Notes: generated from the sequence alone by a model not told the origin. A stretch of 64,000 bases of DNA from an uncultured Hyphomonadaceae bacterium (GCA_913057945.1 CAJXOF010000005.1:1-64000); one strand, 5' to 3'; counted from the first letter of the stretch, positions 8,319-17,759 are shown. Program-made: numbers and translations.

Positions 8319-9512
8319 CTAGCTCCTCGCCGGCCGGGGCTCGCGCGGCATACTCAACCCGCGTTCAGCAATGATGTTCTTCTGGATCTGCGCTGTCCCG
8401 CCACCAATAATCAGTCCGAGGTCATACATGTAGCGCCACTGCCAGCTGCCCCCCGATCTCAGATGCTCCCCCTCCTCGTAAAGGATGCCCAGTTCTCCAA
8501 GCGCATCAATGGCAAGACCCGCGATCTGATGGTTCAGCTCACAGCCTTGCAGCTTCACAACCAGGCCCGAGAGGCCCGGTGACTCGCCTTTCAGGCGGTT
8601 GGTGGTAATTCGCAGGCCATTCGCCTGCATCGCATAGACTTCCCCTTGCAGCGCCATGAGCCGGTCGCGCAGGACGGGATTATCGATCAGACGCTGGCCG
8701 TTGACGGTTTCTGTCTTCATCAGCTCAACCAGCTCGACAAAGCGTGCCTTTGTCGCGTTCGGGTCCCCCAGCATACCACGCTCATGGGTCAGCGTGGCAT
8801 TGGCGACCTGCCAGCCCTTGTTGACCTCGAACACCACGCCGCTCTTCGGTACACGTACGTCAGTGAAAAACACTTCATTGAAGTTCGCCGCACCGGTCAT
8901 GTCCACCAATGGCCGGACTTCGATGCCGGGTGTATCCATCGGGAACAGGATATAAGTAATGCCGTGGTGTTTCTTCGCGTCGGGGTCGGTACGGACCAGG
9001 CAAAACATCATGTCAGCCTGACGTGCTGTTGAGGTCCATATCTTCTGACCGTTGATGACGAAATCGTCGCCATCGTCGACTGCGCGTGTGCGTACTGCGG
9101 CAAGATCAGATCCCGCGCCTGGCTCTGAGTAGCCCTGGCACCAGATCAGCTCGCCCTTCAGCGTCCGCTCAATGTACGCCTCTTTCTGTTCCGGCGTGCC
9201 AAGCTCCAGCAGGGTCGGCACCAGCATGGAGATGCCTTGCCCCGCCAGCGGCCTCGGCAGGCCGGACCGGGCGAACTCTTCCGCGATGATTCGGGATTTC
9301 AAAATATCGGGCTCGGCGCCATATCCACCATATTCGGTCGGAATGGTCCGGGCCGTCAGGCCCTCCCGGATCAGGAAGTCCTGCCAGGCAAGGCGTTTGG
9401 GATGCTTCAGCCCCTTGTCCTCAGGGCCCGGCGCAAGGTGGGCATTGGCTTTGAGGGTGTCCGCAATCTGGTCGCGGAAAGCGGCGTATTCGGGGCTTAG
9501 TGTCAGGTCCAT
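8319..9512 (-). CDS. Acyl-CoA dehydrogenase, larger subunit type
   Basis: 397-residue FAD-dependent acyl-CoA dehydrogenase. Recognisable elements are QGYSEPGAGSDLAAVRTRA and GQKIWTSTARQADMMF of the substrate/FAD site, ATLTHERGMLG, and the C-terminal GGGTAQIQKNIIAERGLSMP, where the adenine and flavin of a neighbouring subunit normally bind. I use the ATG at 9512 (MDLTLSPEYAAFRDQ); an upstream TTG at 9539 adds nine residues without family support. It probably forms an operon with the smaller paralogue at 7274 and is divergent from a crotonase. Confidence 0.92.
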   Translation of the reverse strand: MDLTLSPEYAAFRDQIADTLKANAHLAPGPEDKGLKHPKRLAWQDFLIREGLTARTIPTEYGGYGAEPDILKSRIIAEEFARSGLPRPLAGQGISMLVPTLLELGTPEQKEAYIERTLKGELIWCQGYSEPGAGSDLAAVRTRAVDDGDDFVINGQKIWTSTARQADMMFCLVRTDPDAKKHHGITYILFPMDTPGIEVRPLVDMTGAANFNEVFFTDVRVPKSGVVFEVNKGWQVANATLTHERGMLGDPNATKARFVELVELMKTETVNGQRLIDNPVLRDRLMALQGEVYAMQANGLRITTNRLKGESPGLSGLVVKLQGCELNHQIAGLAIDALGELGILYEEGEHLRSGGSWQWRYMYDLGLIIGGGTAQIQKNIIAERGLSMPREPRPARS

Positions 9513-9625
9513 GAGACAAGTCTCGACCGGCTTCCCCAAGGTCTGGCAATATCTAAATCGAACTCTGCCTTGCAGAACCTTGCGTAAGGCCTGCTAGAAA
9601 TTGCTCCAGTCAAAGGAGGACACTC

Positions 9626-10390
9626 ATGCCCGTCGAATACAAGAAACAAGGCAATATCGCGATCATCACCATGAACCGGCCGGAAGCGCGCAATGCGATC
9701 AACGCTGAAATGGCCAGCACAATGGAAGCCGCCATAGACCAGATGGAATCCGATCCTGAAGTTTGGGTCGGTATTCTGACCGCTGTCGGCAAGGCGTTCT
9801 GCGCCGGCGCGGATTTGAAGGAAATCTCGGCAGGCAATGGCGCCGGCCTCTCTACCAAGAAGGGCGGATTTGCCGGCATTGCGCGCCGCGAACGGACCAA
9901 GCCCCTGATTGCGGCCATCACCGGATCGGCGCTCGCGGGCGGCACGGAAATCGCCCTGTCCTGCGACATGATCGTCTGTGCCGACAGCACGAATTTCGGC
10001 TTGCCGGAAGTGAAGCGGTCGCTTGTGGCAGCTGCCGGCGGCCTCTTCCGCCTGCCCCGCGCGGTTGGACGCGCTGTCGCCCTCGAAGCCATCCTGACAG
10101 GCGACCCGCTCCCGTCACAGCGCGCTTATGAACTGGGCATGGTCAACAAGGTCGTCCCCGAAGCTGACGTCATGGCTGAAGCCGAAGCGCTGGCCGCGCG
10201 CGTGACCGCCAATGCCCCGCTCGCCGTCGCTGCCAGCCGCGCCGTCGCAATGGATGCAACCAGCAAGACAGATGACGAACTCTGGAAGGACAGCGGCACG
10301 GCCTTCGGCAAGATCGTCGGGACCGAAGACTTCAAGGAAGGGCCGAAAGCCTTCATCGAAAAGCGCGCCCCTGTCTGGAAGGGCCGCTAA
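9626..10390 (+). CDS. Enoyl-CoA hydratase/isomerase (crotonase family)
   Basis: 254-residue crotonase-fold enzyme, expected to hydrate or isomerise an unsaturated acyl-CoA. The N-terminus (NIAIITMNRPEARNAIN) and oxyanion-hole segments (AFCAGADLKE and ALAGGTEIALSCDM) are classic; the position of the first catalytic glutamate is filled within FGLPEVKRSLVAAAGGL. CAAAGGAGGA precedes the ATG. Divergent from the acyl-CoA dehydrogenase pair at 7274-9512, so the three probably act on the same acyl-CoA. It converges directly with the flavoprotein gene (no gap). Confidence 0.93.
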   Translation: MPVEYKKQGNIAIITMNRPEARNAINAEMASTMEAAIDQMESDPEVWVGILTAVGKAFCAGADLKEISAGNGAGLSTKKGGFAGIARRERTKPLIAAITGSALAGGTEIALSCDMIVCADSTNFGLPEVKRSLVAAAGGLFRLPRAVGRAVALEAILTGDPLPSQRAYELGMVNKVVPEADVMAEAEALAARVTANAPLAVAASRAVAMDATSKTDDELWKDSGTAFGKIVGTEDFKEGPKAFIEKRAPVWKGR

Positions 10391-11617
10391 CTACGATACC
10401 TGTGACTTGAGCCATCGGACCGCGCCCAATCCAGCCGCGCGTCCGGTGGCCATGCAGGCCGTCAGCAGATAACCGCCTGTTGGCGCGTCCCAATCCAGCA
10501 TCTCACCCGCACAGAACATGCCGGGCTGTTGCTTCACCATGAAGTGGCCGTCCAGTGCCTCGAAAGACACACCGCCCGCCGCGGAAATCGCCTCATCCAG
10601 CGGGAAAGGCTTTCCGAGTGGGATCGGCAGGCATTTGATCAGTCGGGCCAGGCGTTCGGGATCATTGGAAACTTCCAACCCGCCAAACTCAAACAACAAG
10701 GCGCGCTTGACGCCTTTCAGGTTTGCCGCTTTGCGAAGATGGTTGGAAAGCGACTGCTTTCCCCGCTCTTGTGTCAGGCGGCTGACCAGCGTTTCCTCCG
10801 CGAGGTCAGGCGCGAGATCAATCTCCAAAATCGCCTGTCCGTCGGTCTCCAGTCGGTCGCGGATAGCGAGGGACAGGGTGAAGATCGCGCCGCTTTCCAC
10901 GCCCCGGTCGGTCACGACGAATTCTTCCCGGCTCGCCTGATCCCCAAAACGAACAGCAACATTCTTCACGGGCGTTCCAACAAATTCCGTCCTCATGCGG
11001 TCTGACCAGTCTACGGTGAAGCCACAATTGGACGGCCGGAAAGGCTCTGTTTGTATGCCCCTCTCGGCGAACACAGGTGACCAATTCCCATCCGAGCCAA
11101 GCCGCTTCCAGCTTCCTCCGCCCATGGCGAATATCTGAGCGTCTGATTGCACAGAGATGGGGCCCTCGGGCGTGTCAAAGATGAGGTCGGCATTGTCGCT
11201 CCATCCCGTCCAGCGATGCCGCGTGTACAACTGGACACCTTGGGACTGCAGCCGTGCGAGCCACGCCCTCAGGAGCGGCGAAGCTTTCATTTGCACCGGG
11301 AACACGCGCCCCGTCGGCCCAATTGTCGCCTCAACACCAAGGCCCAGCATCCATTCCGCGATGGATGCTGGCCCAAATTCGCTAAGAGCATTTTTCAGCA
11401 AGGGCGCCACATCTGGATAGCGTGAGCTAAGGTTTTCACCTTCGCGCCTATTGGTAATATTCAGGCCGCTCTTGCCGGCCATCAGGAATTTTCGTGCCGG
11501 GCTGGGCATGGCTTCATAGAGGATGACCGCATACCCGGCGTCGGACAGGATTTCCGCTGCCATCAGGCCGGCGGGTCCTGCGCCGATAATGGTAGCATTC
11601 GGCGCTAGCTCAGTCAT
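10391..11617 (-). CDS. BaiN/HI0933-type NAD(P)/FAD flavoprotein
   Basis: Predicted cytoplasmic flavoprotein of 408 residues in the HI0933/BaiN family. The dinucleotide-binding motif IIGAGPAGLMAAEILSDAG is at residues ~9-27, followed by the family signature KFLMAGKSGLNITN (about 45-58); the C-terminus has the FAD-contacting CAGEMLDWDAPTGGYLL. I use ATG 11617, which overlaps the trmJ stop by eight bases, rather than the upstream in-frame start at 11653. Family members are mostly uncharacterised oxidoreductases; substrate unknown. Confidence 0.88.
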   Translation of the reverse strand: MTELAPNATIIGAGPAGLMAAEILSDAGYAVILYEAMPSPARKFLMAGKSGLNITNRREGENLSSRYPDVAPLLKNALSEFGPASIAEWMLGLGVEATIGPTGRVFPVQMKASPLLRAWLARLQSQGVQLYTRHRWTGWSDNADLIFDTPEGPISVQSDAQIFAMGGGSWKRLGSDGNWSPVFAERGIQTEPFRPSNCGFTVDWSDRMRTEFVGTPVKNVAVRFGDQASREEFVVTDRGVESGAIFTLSLAIRDRLETDGQAILEIDLAPDLAEETLVSRLTQERGKQSLSNHLRKAANLKGVKRALLFEFGGLEVSNDPERLARLIKCLPIPLGKPFPLDEAISAAGGVSFEALDGHFMVKQQPGMFCAGEMLDWDAPTGGYLLTACMATGRAAGLGAVRWLKSQVS

Positions 11618-12371
11618 CGCGATTGACACGCGCCTTACCCCGCCCAAGCGCAAGCGCCTTGATGGCGCCCCGGAAGGTCTGCACTTCCTGCCGCGTCCAG
11701 TCAGCCCGGACCAGAGCAGCGCGCAAATTGTCTTTCATCAGCGGTGTCTTTTCCGGCGGGAAGAAATAGCCAGCGCGTTCCAGTTCCTCTTCGAAATGCT
11801 CGAACATGCGGAAGAGTTCATCGCGCGGCGCCGGCTCACCCAGTTTCGCCTTGTCCTGTGAGATCACCAGATCCGATTGCTCGCGTCGCTTGCCCCATTC
11901 GGCGCAGAACACGCAGACAGCCTGCGCGAGGTTCAGGCTCTTGAACTCCGGATCGACCGGATAAGTCATCAGGAAGTCCGCAACCGCCACGGCGTCATTG
12001 GGCAAGCCAGACTTTTCGGCACCAAACATGATGGCGGATTGGCCAGTTTCCAGCCGCTCATATGCCAGATCGGCCGCTTCGCTCGCGTCCCCTACACGCT
12101 TTTCAATGCCGCGAAGGCGGGCTGTAGCGGCAGCAAGCCAGGTGATGCCCTCCAGCGCCTCTGGCAAAGTCTCGAAGACGCGCACTACTACGCCCGACTC
12201 GAACGCCCCGGCAGACATTGTATCTGCGGCAGGATTAGGCCAGCCATCGCGCGGCGTCACCAGACGAAGGTCGGTCAGTCCGAAATTGCGCATTACACGA
12301 GCCGTAGCGCCAATATTCTCGCCCAATTGGGGGCTGTGAAGGATAATTGCGGGGTTGCGCTGATCTGACAT
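11610..12371 (-). CDS. trmJ: tRNA (cytidine/uridine-2'-O-)-methyltransferase TrmJ
   Basis: SPOUT-class methyltransferase that, in characterised members, methylates the ribose at tRNA position 32. The 253-residue product starts MSDQRNPAIILHSPQLGENI and shows the knot motifs: ENIGATARVMRNFGL, IMFGAEKSGLPND and LNLAQAVCVFCAEW. The reading frame is open farther upstream to 12527, but that region overlaps the icd promoter and start and does not match the family. Divergent from icd; overlaps the downstream flavoprotein gene by eight bases. Confidence 0.93.
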   Translation of the reverse strand: MSDQRNPAIILHSPQLGENIGATARVMRNFGLTDLRLVTPRDGWPNPAADTMSAGAFESGVVVRVFETLPEALEGITWLAAATARLRGIEKRVGDASEAADLAYERLETGQSAIMFGAEKSGLPNDAVAVADFLMTYPVDPEFKSLNLAQAVCVFCAEWGKRREQSDLVISQDKAKLGEPAPRDELFRMFEHFEEELERAGYFFPPEKTPLMKDNLRAALVRADWTRQEVQTFRGAIKALALGRGKARVNRDD

Positions 12372-12447
12372 GGTTTTCCCTGTTTTGACGCGGCTGTGGG
12401 CTCTGCTATAGCCCTGCGAGAATAGTGCAACCGCAGGGAATACAAAC

Positions 12448-13668
12448 ATGGCGAAAATCAAGGTCAAAAATCCGATCGTCGAGATGGACGGGGACGAAAT
12501 GACCCGCATCATCTGGCAGATGATCAAGGACCGGCTGATCCATCCTTATCTCGACATCGACCTCAAATATTACGACCTGTCGGTCCAGAAGCGTGATGAG
12601 ACGGACGACCAGATCACCATCGACGCAGCCAATGCAACCAAACAATACGGCGTTGCTGTCAAATGCGCCACGATCACACCAGACGAAGCCCGCGTTGAAG
12701 AGTTTGGCCTGAAGAAGATGTGGCGTTCGCCGAATGGCACAATCCGCAACATTCTCGGCGGCGTTGTTTTCCGCGAGCCAATCGTGATCTCCAACGTCCC
12801 ACGTCTGGTGCCAGGCTGGACGAAGCCGGTCGTGGTCGGCCGTCACGCGTTTGGTGACCAGTACAAGGCCACCGACTTTCTCGTGCCGGGCAAAGGCAAG
12901 CTGACCATGAAATGGGAAGCCTCCGACGGATCCGATGCCAAGGAATTCGAAGTCTTCGACTTCCCCTCCTCTGGTATCGCCATGGGCATGTACAACCTCG
13001 ACGAGTCCATCCGTGACTTCGCGCGCGCCAGCCTGAACTACGGCCTGCAGCGCAAATGGCCGGTCTACCTGTCGACCAAGAACACGATCCTGAAAGCCTA
13101 TGATGGCCGCTTCAAGGACATCTTCCAGGAAGTGTTCGATGCTGAATTCGCAGACAAGTTCGCTGAGTTCGGCGGCACTTACGAGCACCGCCTGATCGAC
13201 GACATGGTCGCAGCGGCCATGAAGTGGTCCGGTGGCTATGTCTGGGCCTGTAAGAACTATGACGGCGACGTCCAATCCGACACGGTCGCCCAGGGCTACG
13301 GCTCGCTGGGTCTCATGACTTCCGTTCTGATGACGCCGGATGGCAACACGGTTGAAGCCGAAGCCGCCCACGGCACAGTGACGCGTCACTACCGCAACCA
13401 CCAGAAGGGCGAAGCGACTTCGACGAACTCCATTGCGTCGATCTTCGCCTGGACCCGTGGCCTCGACCATCGCGGCCGCATGGATGACACGCCTGACGTG
13501 CGCGCCTTCGCTCAGAAGCTGGAAGAGACCATCATCAAGACAGTCGAGAGCGGCCAGATGACGAAGGACCTCGCCCTGCTCGTCGGTCCGGATCAGGAAT
13601 GGCTGACGACTGAAGGCTTCATCGAAGCCGTCGACAAGAACTTCCAGGAAGCCATGTCGAAATCCTGA
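12448..13668 (+). CDS. icd: Isocitrate dehydrogenase (NADP+)
   Basis: TCA-cycle enzyme converting isocitrate to 2-oxoglutarate. The 406-residue protein is the eukaryotic-like homodimeric type ([20 protein letters not shown]), with the substrate-binding [19 protein letters not shown], the metal ligands around [24 protein letters not shown] and the cofactor loop [20 protein letters not shown] typical of NADP+ enzymes. AGGGAATACAAAC precedes the ATG. A strong intrinsic terminator follows 24 bases after the stop. Confidence 0.98.
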   Translation: MAKIKVKNPIVEMDGDEMTRIIWQMIKDRLIHPYLDIDLKYYDLSVQKRDETDDQITIDAANATKQYGVAVKCATITPDEARVEEFGLKKMWRSPNGTIRNILGGVVFREPIVISNVPRLVPGWTKPVVVGRHAFGDQYKATDFLVPGKGKLTMKWEASDGSDAKEFEVFDFPSSGIAMGMYNLDESIRDFARASLNYGLQRKWPVYLSTKNTILKAYDGRFKDIFQEVFDAEFADKFAEFGGTYEHRLIDDMVAAAMKWSGGYVWACKNYDGDVQSDTVAQGYGSLGLMTSVLMTPDGNTVEAEAAHGTVTRHYRNHQKGEATSTNSIASIFAWTRGLDHRGRMDDTPDVRAFAQKLEETIIKTVESGQMTKDLALLVGPDQEWLTTEGFIEAVDKNFQEAMSKS

Positions 13669-13691
13669 TAGGCTCAGGACTTAAAGAACAA

Positions 13692-13721
13692 AGCCCCGCA
13701 ACTCGGTTGCGGGGCTTTTTT
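13692..13721 (+). terminator. Intrinsic terminator after icd (probably bidirectional)
   Basis: Perfect 11-bp stem AGCCCCGCAAC/GTTGCGGGGCT (13692-13702 and 13706-13716), three-base loop, followed by TTTTT. On the other strand the stem is followed by TTGTTCTTT, so it can also end the gmk-operon transcript. Confidence 0.93.
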
Positions 13722-13723
13722 GT

Positions 13724-13843
13724 TCAGGCAATGAATTTGGCGACGAACCAGGCCCCCAGCACGATCCCCAGCAAGGGGATCAGCGCAATCAACCAGATGG
13801 GCCGCGCCTTGATGTTTCCAAGCTTTTCTTCCGGGTCCATCAT
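13724..13843 (-). CDS. 39-residue single-pass membrane protein coupled to gmk
   Basis: A short gene: the product starts MMDPEEKLGNIKARP and continues as one hydrophobic helix of about 22 residues (from IWLIALIPLL to FVAKFIA). Its ATG overlaps the gmk stop in an ATGA arrangement (13840-13843), and the stop lies two bases before the terminator, so it sits precisely between gmk and the end of the operon. Charge pattern (short polar N-terminus with K/R before the helix) predicts a cytoplasmic N-terminus. No function is known to me; the coupling and the good membrane-helix pattern support it being expressed. Confidence 0.7.
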   Translation of the reverse strand: MMDPEEKLGNIKARPIWLIALIPLLGIVLGAWFVAKFIA

Positions 13844-14493
13844 GCCTCTCCCAACAAGATGCGCACATGATCCTCCAGATCGAGTTGGCGGAGGCGTTTG
13901 AGCCGTTCCGTCAACAGGATGCGGCGGAGGCGCTGATAGGCGATTTCGAGATCGTCATTCACGATCACATAATCATAGCGGCGCCAATGCATGATCTCGC
14001 GCTTGGCATCTTCCATGCGGCGCGCCACGATCTCTGGCGTGGATCCCGGCCGCGCCGCCAGACGCTGCTCCAGAGCGCTGATGCTCGGAGGCAAGATGAA
14101 TACCGAGACCACGTCATTCGGCATCTGGTCGTGCAGTGCATCGGCGCCTTGCCAATCCACATCGAAGAGGACGTCTTCCCCGGTTTCAAGCCTGGCCACC
14201 GTGTCGGCCTTGGGCGTGCCGTAATACTTGTCAAAGACGTGCGCCCATTCGAGGAATTCGCGGCGCTCAATCATGTGATGAAACTCGTCGACGGACCGGA
14301 AATGATAGTCTTTTCCGTCTTTCTCCCCAGGCCGGGGCGGACGTGTGGTCGCCGAAACCGACAAATTCACATCATCGAATTCCTCGATCAGTTTCTTGGC
14401 AAGCGTTGTCTTGCCAGCGCCGGATGGACTCGACAGAACCAGCATGAGTCCCCGGCGATGGCCGTGGTCCTTTGGATGTCCGCTATTCGACAT
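13840..14493 (-). CDS. gmk: Guanylate kinase
   Basis: Phosphorylates GMP to GDP. The 217-residue protein has the P-loop SSPSGAGKTTLAKKL (residues ~21-35), the GMP-binding SVSATTRPPRPGEKDGKDYHF and the lid/core region VDWQGADALHDQMP, EIVARRMEDAKREI. It overlaps the upstream yicC stop by eleven bases and the downstream small membrane gene by four, so it is part of the mltG-yicC-gmk block. Confidence 0.97.
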   Translation of the reverse strand: MSNSGHPKDHGHRRGLMLVLSSPSGAGKTTLAKKLIEEFDDVNLSVSATTRPPRPGEKDGKDYHFRSVDEFHHMIERREFLEWAHVFDKYYGTPKADTVARLETGEDVLFDVDWQGADALHDQMPNDVVSVFILPPSISALEQRLAARPGSTPEIVARRMEDAKREIMHWRRYDYVIVNDDLEIAYQRLRRILLTERLKRLRQLDLEDHVRILLGEA

Positions 14494-15370
14494 TGGCTGA
14501 CTGCTCCTTGAACTGGTCTATTGTTCCTTTGAGGGTGAGACCTGCATTCGTCAAATCCAGACTGATGGATTTGGAGCAGAGCGTGTTGGCCTCGCGATTG
14601 AGTTCCTGGGCGAGAAAATCGAGCTTCCGTCCCACAGGTGAGCCACCTGAAAGCAATTTTCTCGCAGAGTCGAAGTGTGCGAGCAGCCGGTCCAACTCCT
14701 CGCGGACGTCGGCTTTAGCAGCCGTCAGGGCAAGTTCAGCCGCCAGCCGTTCCGGGTCCACTTGCTGGTCTGCGCCCAATTCTTCCAATTGTTTCGACAG
14801 CCGCGCCTTGAGCAGCGCAGGCTGGTCTGCCGCGAGCGAAATAGCGGTGCCCGTCGCTGATGCCAGTTCGTCGACCAGACCGGAGAGCATCGTTTGCAGC
14901 GCGCTGCCCTCGGCCTGGCGGGCCTGGTCCAGCTCCGCAAGCGCCACACCCGCAGCCGATTCAAGTTCAGCCATGACGTCTGGATTCGCCGCAACGTCCC
15001 GGATGTTCGCCGATCCGGCTTCCACAACGCCCTTTACAGTCATCAGGGTGGCGATGGCTTCGCTGGAAATGCCGACCCCATGCGCCTTTTCTGCCGCCGC
15101 CAGCAATGTGTCCAGCAAGGCCTGATCGATGGTGGCGCCCCCTGCCTGATCGCTCAGCTCGATCCTGAGCGAGACCTGAAGGGATCCGCGATTGAACCGT
15201 TTCGAAGCCGCAGCTTTGACGACACGTTCCAGCGCATCGAACCCGGGAGGGGTGTTCACCCGTACATCCAGCCCCCGACCGTTCACGCTCTTGGCTTCCC
15301 AAGCCCAGGCGCCCCACTCTGCTTCTCCCGTGACACGGGCAAAGCCGGTCATGCCGGATAGGTTATTCAT
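14483..15370 (-). CDS. yicC: YicC family endoribonuclease
   Basis: 295-residue YicC/YloC protein; E. coli YicC has been described as an endoribonuclease that acts on small RNAs. The N-terminus (MTGFARVTGEAEWGAWAWEA, then KSVNGRGLDVRVNTPPGF) and the C-terminal SPVGRKLDFLAQELNREANT followed by LCSKSISLDLTN match the family ends, including the conserved glutamate in QELNRE. Overlaps mltG by four bases and gmk by eleven, the standard alphaproteobacterial order. Confidence 0.94.
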   Translation of the reverse strand: MNNLSGMTGFARVTGEAEWGAWAWEAKSVNGRGLDVRVNTPPGFDALERVVKAAASKRFNRGSLQVSLRIELSDQAGGATIDQALLDTLLAAAEKAHGVGISSEAIATLMTVKGVVEAGSANIRDVAANPDVMAELESAAGVALAELDQARQAEGSALQTMLSGLVDELASATGTAISLAADQPALLKARLSKQLEELGADQQVDPERLAAELALTAAKADVREELDRLLAHFDSARKLLSGGSPVGRKLDFLAQELNREANTLCSKSISLDLTNAGLTLKGTIDQFKEQSANVE

Positions 15371-16395
15371 TTCCCTGCCCGCTCCCTCTGTATTTCTTCA
15401 CGTTCATATTGGCGGTAAGCCGCGACATTCCGGTTGTGCTCGGCCAGCGTCTTCGCGAACAGATGGCCGCCCTTGCCGTCTGCCACGAAAAAGATATGGC
15501 CCGTCTCGTCAGGATTCAGCACGGCCGCGATGGCCTCCCGGCCCGGATTGCAGATCGGCGTCTTTGGCAGACCATCAATCTGGTATGTATTCCAGTCTGT
15601 CTTCCGGTCGATCTCGGAGCGGTACAGCGTACGGCGCTCCCCCCGGCGGTTATACAGGGGCTCCCCCCTGGAGATCCCATAGATGATCGTTGGGTCGCTC
15701 TCCAGCCTCATGCCGCGCTTCAGGCGTGTTACGAACAGGCCGGCAATCTGCGGACGTTCTCCCGCAATCCCCGTTTCCTTCTCGACAACGGAGGCAAGGA
15801 TCACCGCCTCTTCTGGCGTCGATATGGGCAGACCTTCAGCGCGCTTGGGCCAGAGATCGGCCAATACGTCGGCTTGTGCCTTGCGCATTCGCTCGACCAG
15901 TTCTGTGCGGGTCGTGCCGCGCTGAAAGAGGTATGTGTCCGGTAGCAGCATGCCTTCGCCGATTTCCGTCGCCGGCATCTCGCCGGTGAGGATCGGGTCG
16001 GCTTCAACGATCTTCAGTAATTGGGACGTGGTCCGGCCTTCCGGCAGCGTTAACTTGTGGAGGACCGATTTTCCTTCGATCAGGACATCCATCACATCCG
16101 TCACACTCACGCGTGGCTCGAGAACGAATTCGCCGGTCTTGATGGCAAGTTCAGTGCCGTCGAGCCGTGCTTTAAGGCGAACCAGGCGGTCGTCCTGCAC
16201 GATACCGTCCTGCTCCAGCCGCAAGGCCACGCGGGTCAGCGTTTCCCCCGGCTCAACCGTGAAAACGTGCTGTTCTGTGGAGGGGCCGGCTTTCGATATT
16301 TCATTCTGGAACCAGAGCCAACCGCCACCAAGTGCTGCGCCGCCCACAAACAGCAGGAGCACCAGCACTGAAAGCAGGCCTTTGATGAATTTCAT
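15367..16395 (-). CDS. mltG: Endolytic murein transglycosylase MltG
   Basis: Inner-membrane lytic transglycosylase that cleaves nascent glycan strands and so sets their length. The 342-residue protein has one N-terminal membrane helix (about residues 7-30), a LysM-like segment (VEPGETLTRVALRLEQDGIV) and the YceG catalytic domain with ASVVEKETGIAGERPQIAGL, which contains the catalytic glutamate, then RLKRGMRLESDPTIIYG and NTYQIDGLPKTPICNPG. It lies between fabF and yicC in the fatty-acid/cell-envelope operon. Confidence 0.95.
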   Translation of the reverse strand: MKFIKGLLSVLVLLLFVGGAALGGGWLWFQNEISKAGPSTEQHVFTVEPGETLTRVALRLEQDGIVQDDRLVRLKARLDGTELAIKTGEFVLEPRVSVTDVMDVLIEGKSVLHKLTLPEGRTTSQLLKIVEADPILTGEMPATEIGEGMLLPDTYLFQRGTTRTELVERMRKAQADVLADLWPKRAEGLPISTPEEAVILASVVEKETGIAGERPQIAGLFVTRLKRGMRLESDPTIIYGISRGEPLYNRRGERRTLYRSEIDRKTDWNTYQIDGLPKTPICNPGREAIAAVLNPDETGHIFFVADGKGGHLFAKTLAEHNRNVAAYRQYEREEIQRERAGK

Positions 16396-16457
16396 GAACG
16401 CCTCGCGAATCCTGACTGTGCCAGCCTACATGCCAACCCCAGCCCGGAGAAACAGGC

Positions 16458-17744
16458 TTACTGAACTTCCTTGAGAACCAGCGATGCGTTCGTGCCGCCA
16501 AAGCCGAAGCTGTTGGACATGGCCGCGCGCACCCGGCCCTTCTTGGCCTTGTGCGGGATCAGGTCCAAAACGGTCTCGAAGCTCGGATTGTCGAGGTTCA
16601 AGGTCGGCGGCATCACCTGGTCACGGATCGCGAGTGCGCAGAACGCACTTTCGATGGCTCCGGCAGCGCCGAGCAAGTGTCCGACGGCCGACTTGGTCGA
16701 CGACATGGACATGTTCTTGGCATGCTCGCCGAAGGCCCGCTCAACGGCACCGGCTTCACCTTCATCACCCTTCGGGGTCGAAGTGCCGTGGGCGTTGACG
16801 TAGTCGATCTCGGACAGGTCCATGCCGGAATGCTTGAGCGCCATCTTCATGGCACGGTATCCACCCTCGGCACCTTCAGCAGGTGCCGTGATGTGATAGG
16901 CGTCACCCGTCAGGCCGTAGCCTGCGACTTCCGCGTAGATTTTCGCGCCACGCGCCTTTGCATGCTCGTATTCTTCGAGCACCACAATCGCGGCGCCTTC
17001 ACCCATGACGAAGCCATCCCGGTCCTTGTCATAAGGACGGGAAGCCTTTTCGGGCGTGTCATTGAAATTCGTAGACATGGCCTTGGCAGCGCAGAAACCT
17101 GCGATGCCGATGCGGCCAATGACAGCCTCAGCGCCGCCGGCAACCATGACATCCGCATCGCCATATTTGATAAGGCGGGCAGAGTCGCCGATCGCATGGG
17201 CGCCGGTGGCACAGGCCGTCACCACCGAATGGTTAGGCCCTTTGAATTTGTGCCGGATCGATACCTGGCCAGAGGCCAGATTGATCAAGGCAGCAGGGAT
17301 GAAGAACGGGCTCACTTTGCGCGGCCCGCTCTCATGAAGCGTGATCGCCGTCTTGTAGATGGATTCAAGGCCACCAATACCGGACCCGATCAGAACGCCA
17401 GTGCGCTCCTGACCTTCATCGTCCTCGGGCTGCCAACCAGAATCCTCTACAGCCTCATCAGCTGCAGCGATCGCATAAAGAATGAACTCGTCGATCCGGC
17501 GCATCTCTTTCGGAGATACGAATTTAGCCGGATCAAACGCATGGGGGTCTCCTTCGCCGCCACCGCGGCCTGTTACCCACGGAACCTGAAACGCAATCTT
17601 GCACGGCATGTCCTCAGGATCGAACGTATCAATACGTCCGGCTCCAGACTTGCCTTCAATCAGGCGCTCCCAGGTTGCCTCACGGCCAGCGGCCAGTGGC
17701 GAGACAATCCCGATTCCGGTAATAACAACGCGGCGGTCTGACAT
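16458..17744 (-). CDS. fabF: 3-oxoacyl-[acyl-carrier-protein] synthase II
   Basis: Chain-elongating condensing enzyme of type II fatty-acid synthesis. The 428-residue thiolase-fold protein shows the nucleophilic cysteine in VVTACATGAHAIGD and the two catalytic histidines in NAHGTSTPKGDEGE and SAVGHLLGAAGA. A short insertion in the first third (VTGRGGGEGDPHAF) is larger than in E. coli FabF. acpP is 15 bases upstream, on the same strand. Confidence 0.97.
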   Translation of the reverse strand: MSDRRVVITGIGIVSPLAAGREATWERLIEGKSGAGRIDTFDPEDMPCKIAFQVPWVTGRGGGEGDPHAFDPAKFVSPKEMRRIDEFILYAIAAADEAVEDSGWQPEDDEGQERTGVLIGSGIGGLESIYKTAITLHESGPRKVSPFFIPAALINLASGQVSIRHKFKGPNHSVVTACATGAHAIGDSARLIKYGDADVMVAGGAEAVIGRIGIAGFCAAKAMSTNFNDTPEKASRPYDKDRDGFVMGEGAAIVVLEEYEHAKARGAKIYAEVAGYGLTGDAYHITAPAEGAEGGYRAMKMALKHSGMDLSEIDYVNAHGTSTPKGDEGEAGAVERAFGEHAKNMSMSSTKSAVGHLLGAAGAIESAFCALAIRDQVMPPTLNLDNPSFETVLDLIPHKAKKGRVRAAMSNSFGFGGTNASLVLKEVQ

Positions 17745-17759
17745 AGAAATCCCGAAATC

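Noticed and set aside
16551-17741. A 396-codon open frame opposite fabF
   Set aside because: Antisense to fabF, whose catalytic Cys-His-His is unambiguous; the shadow has no recognisable domain.
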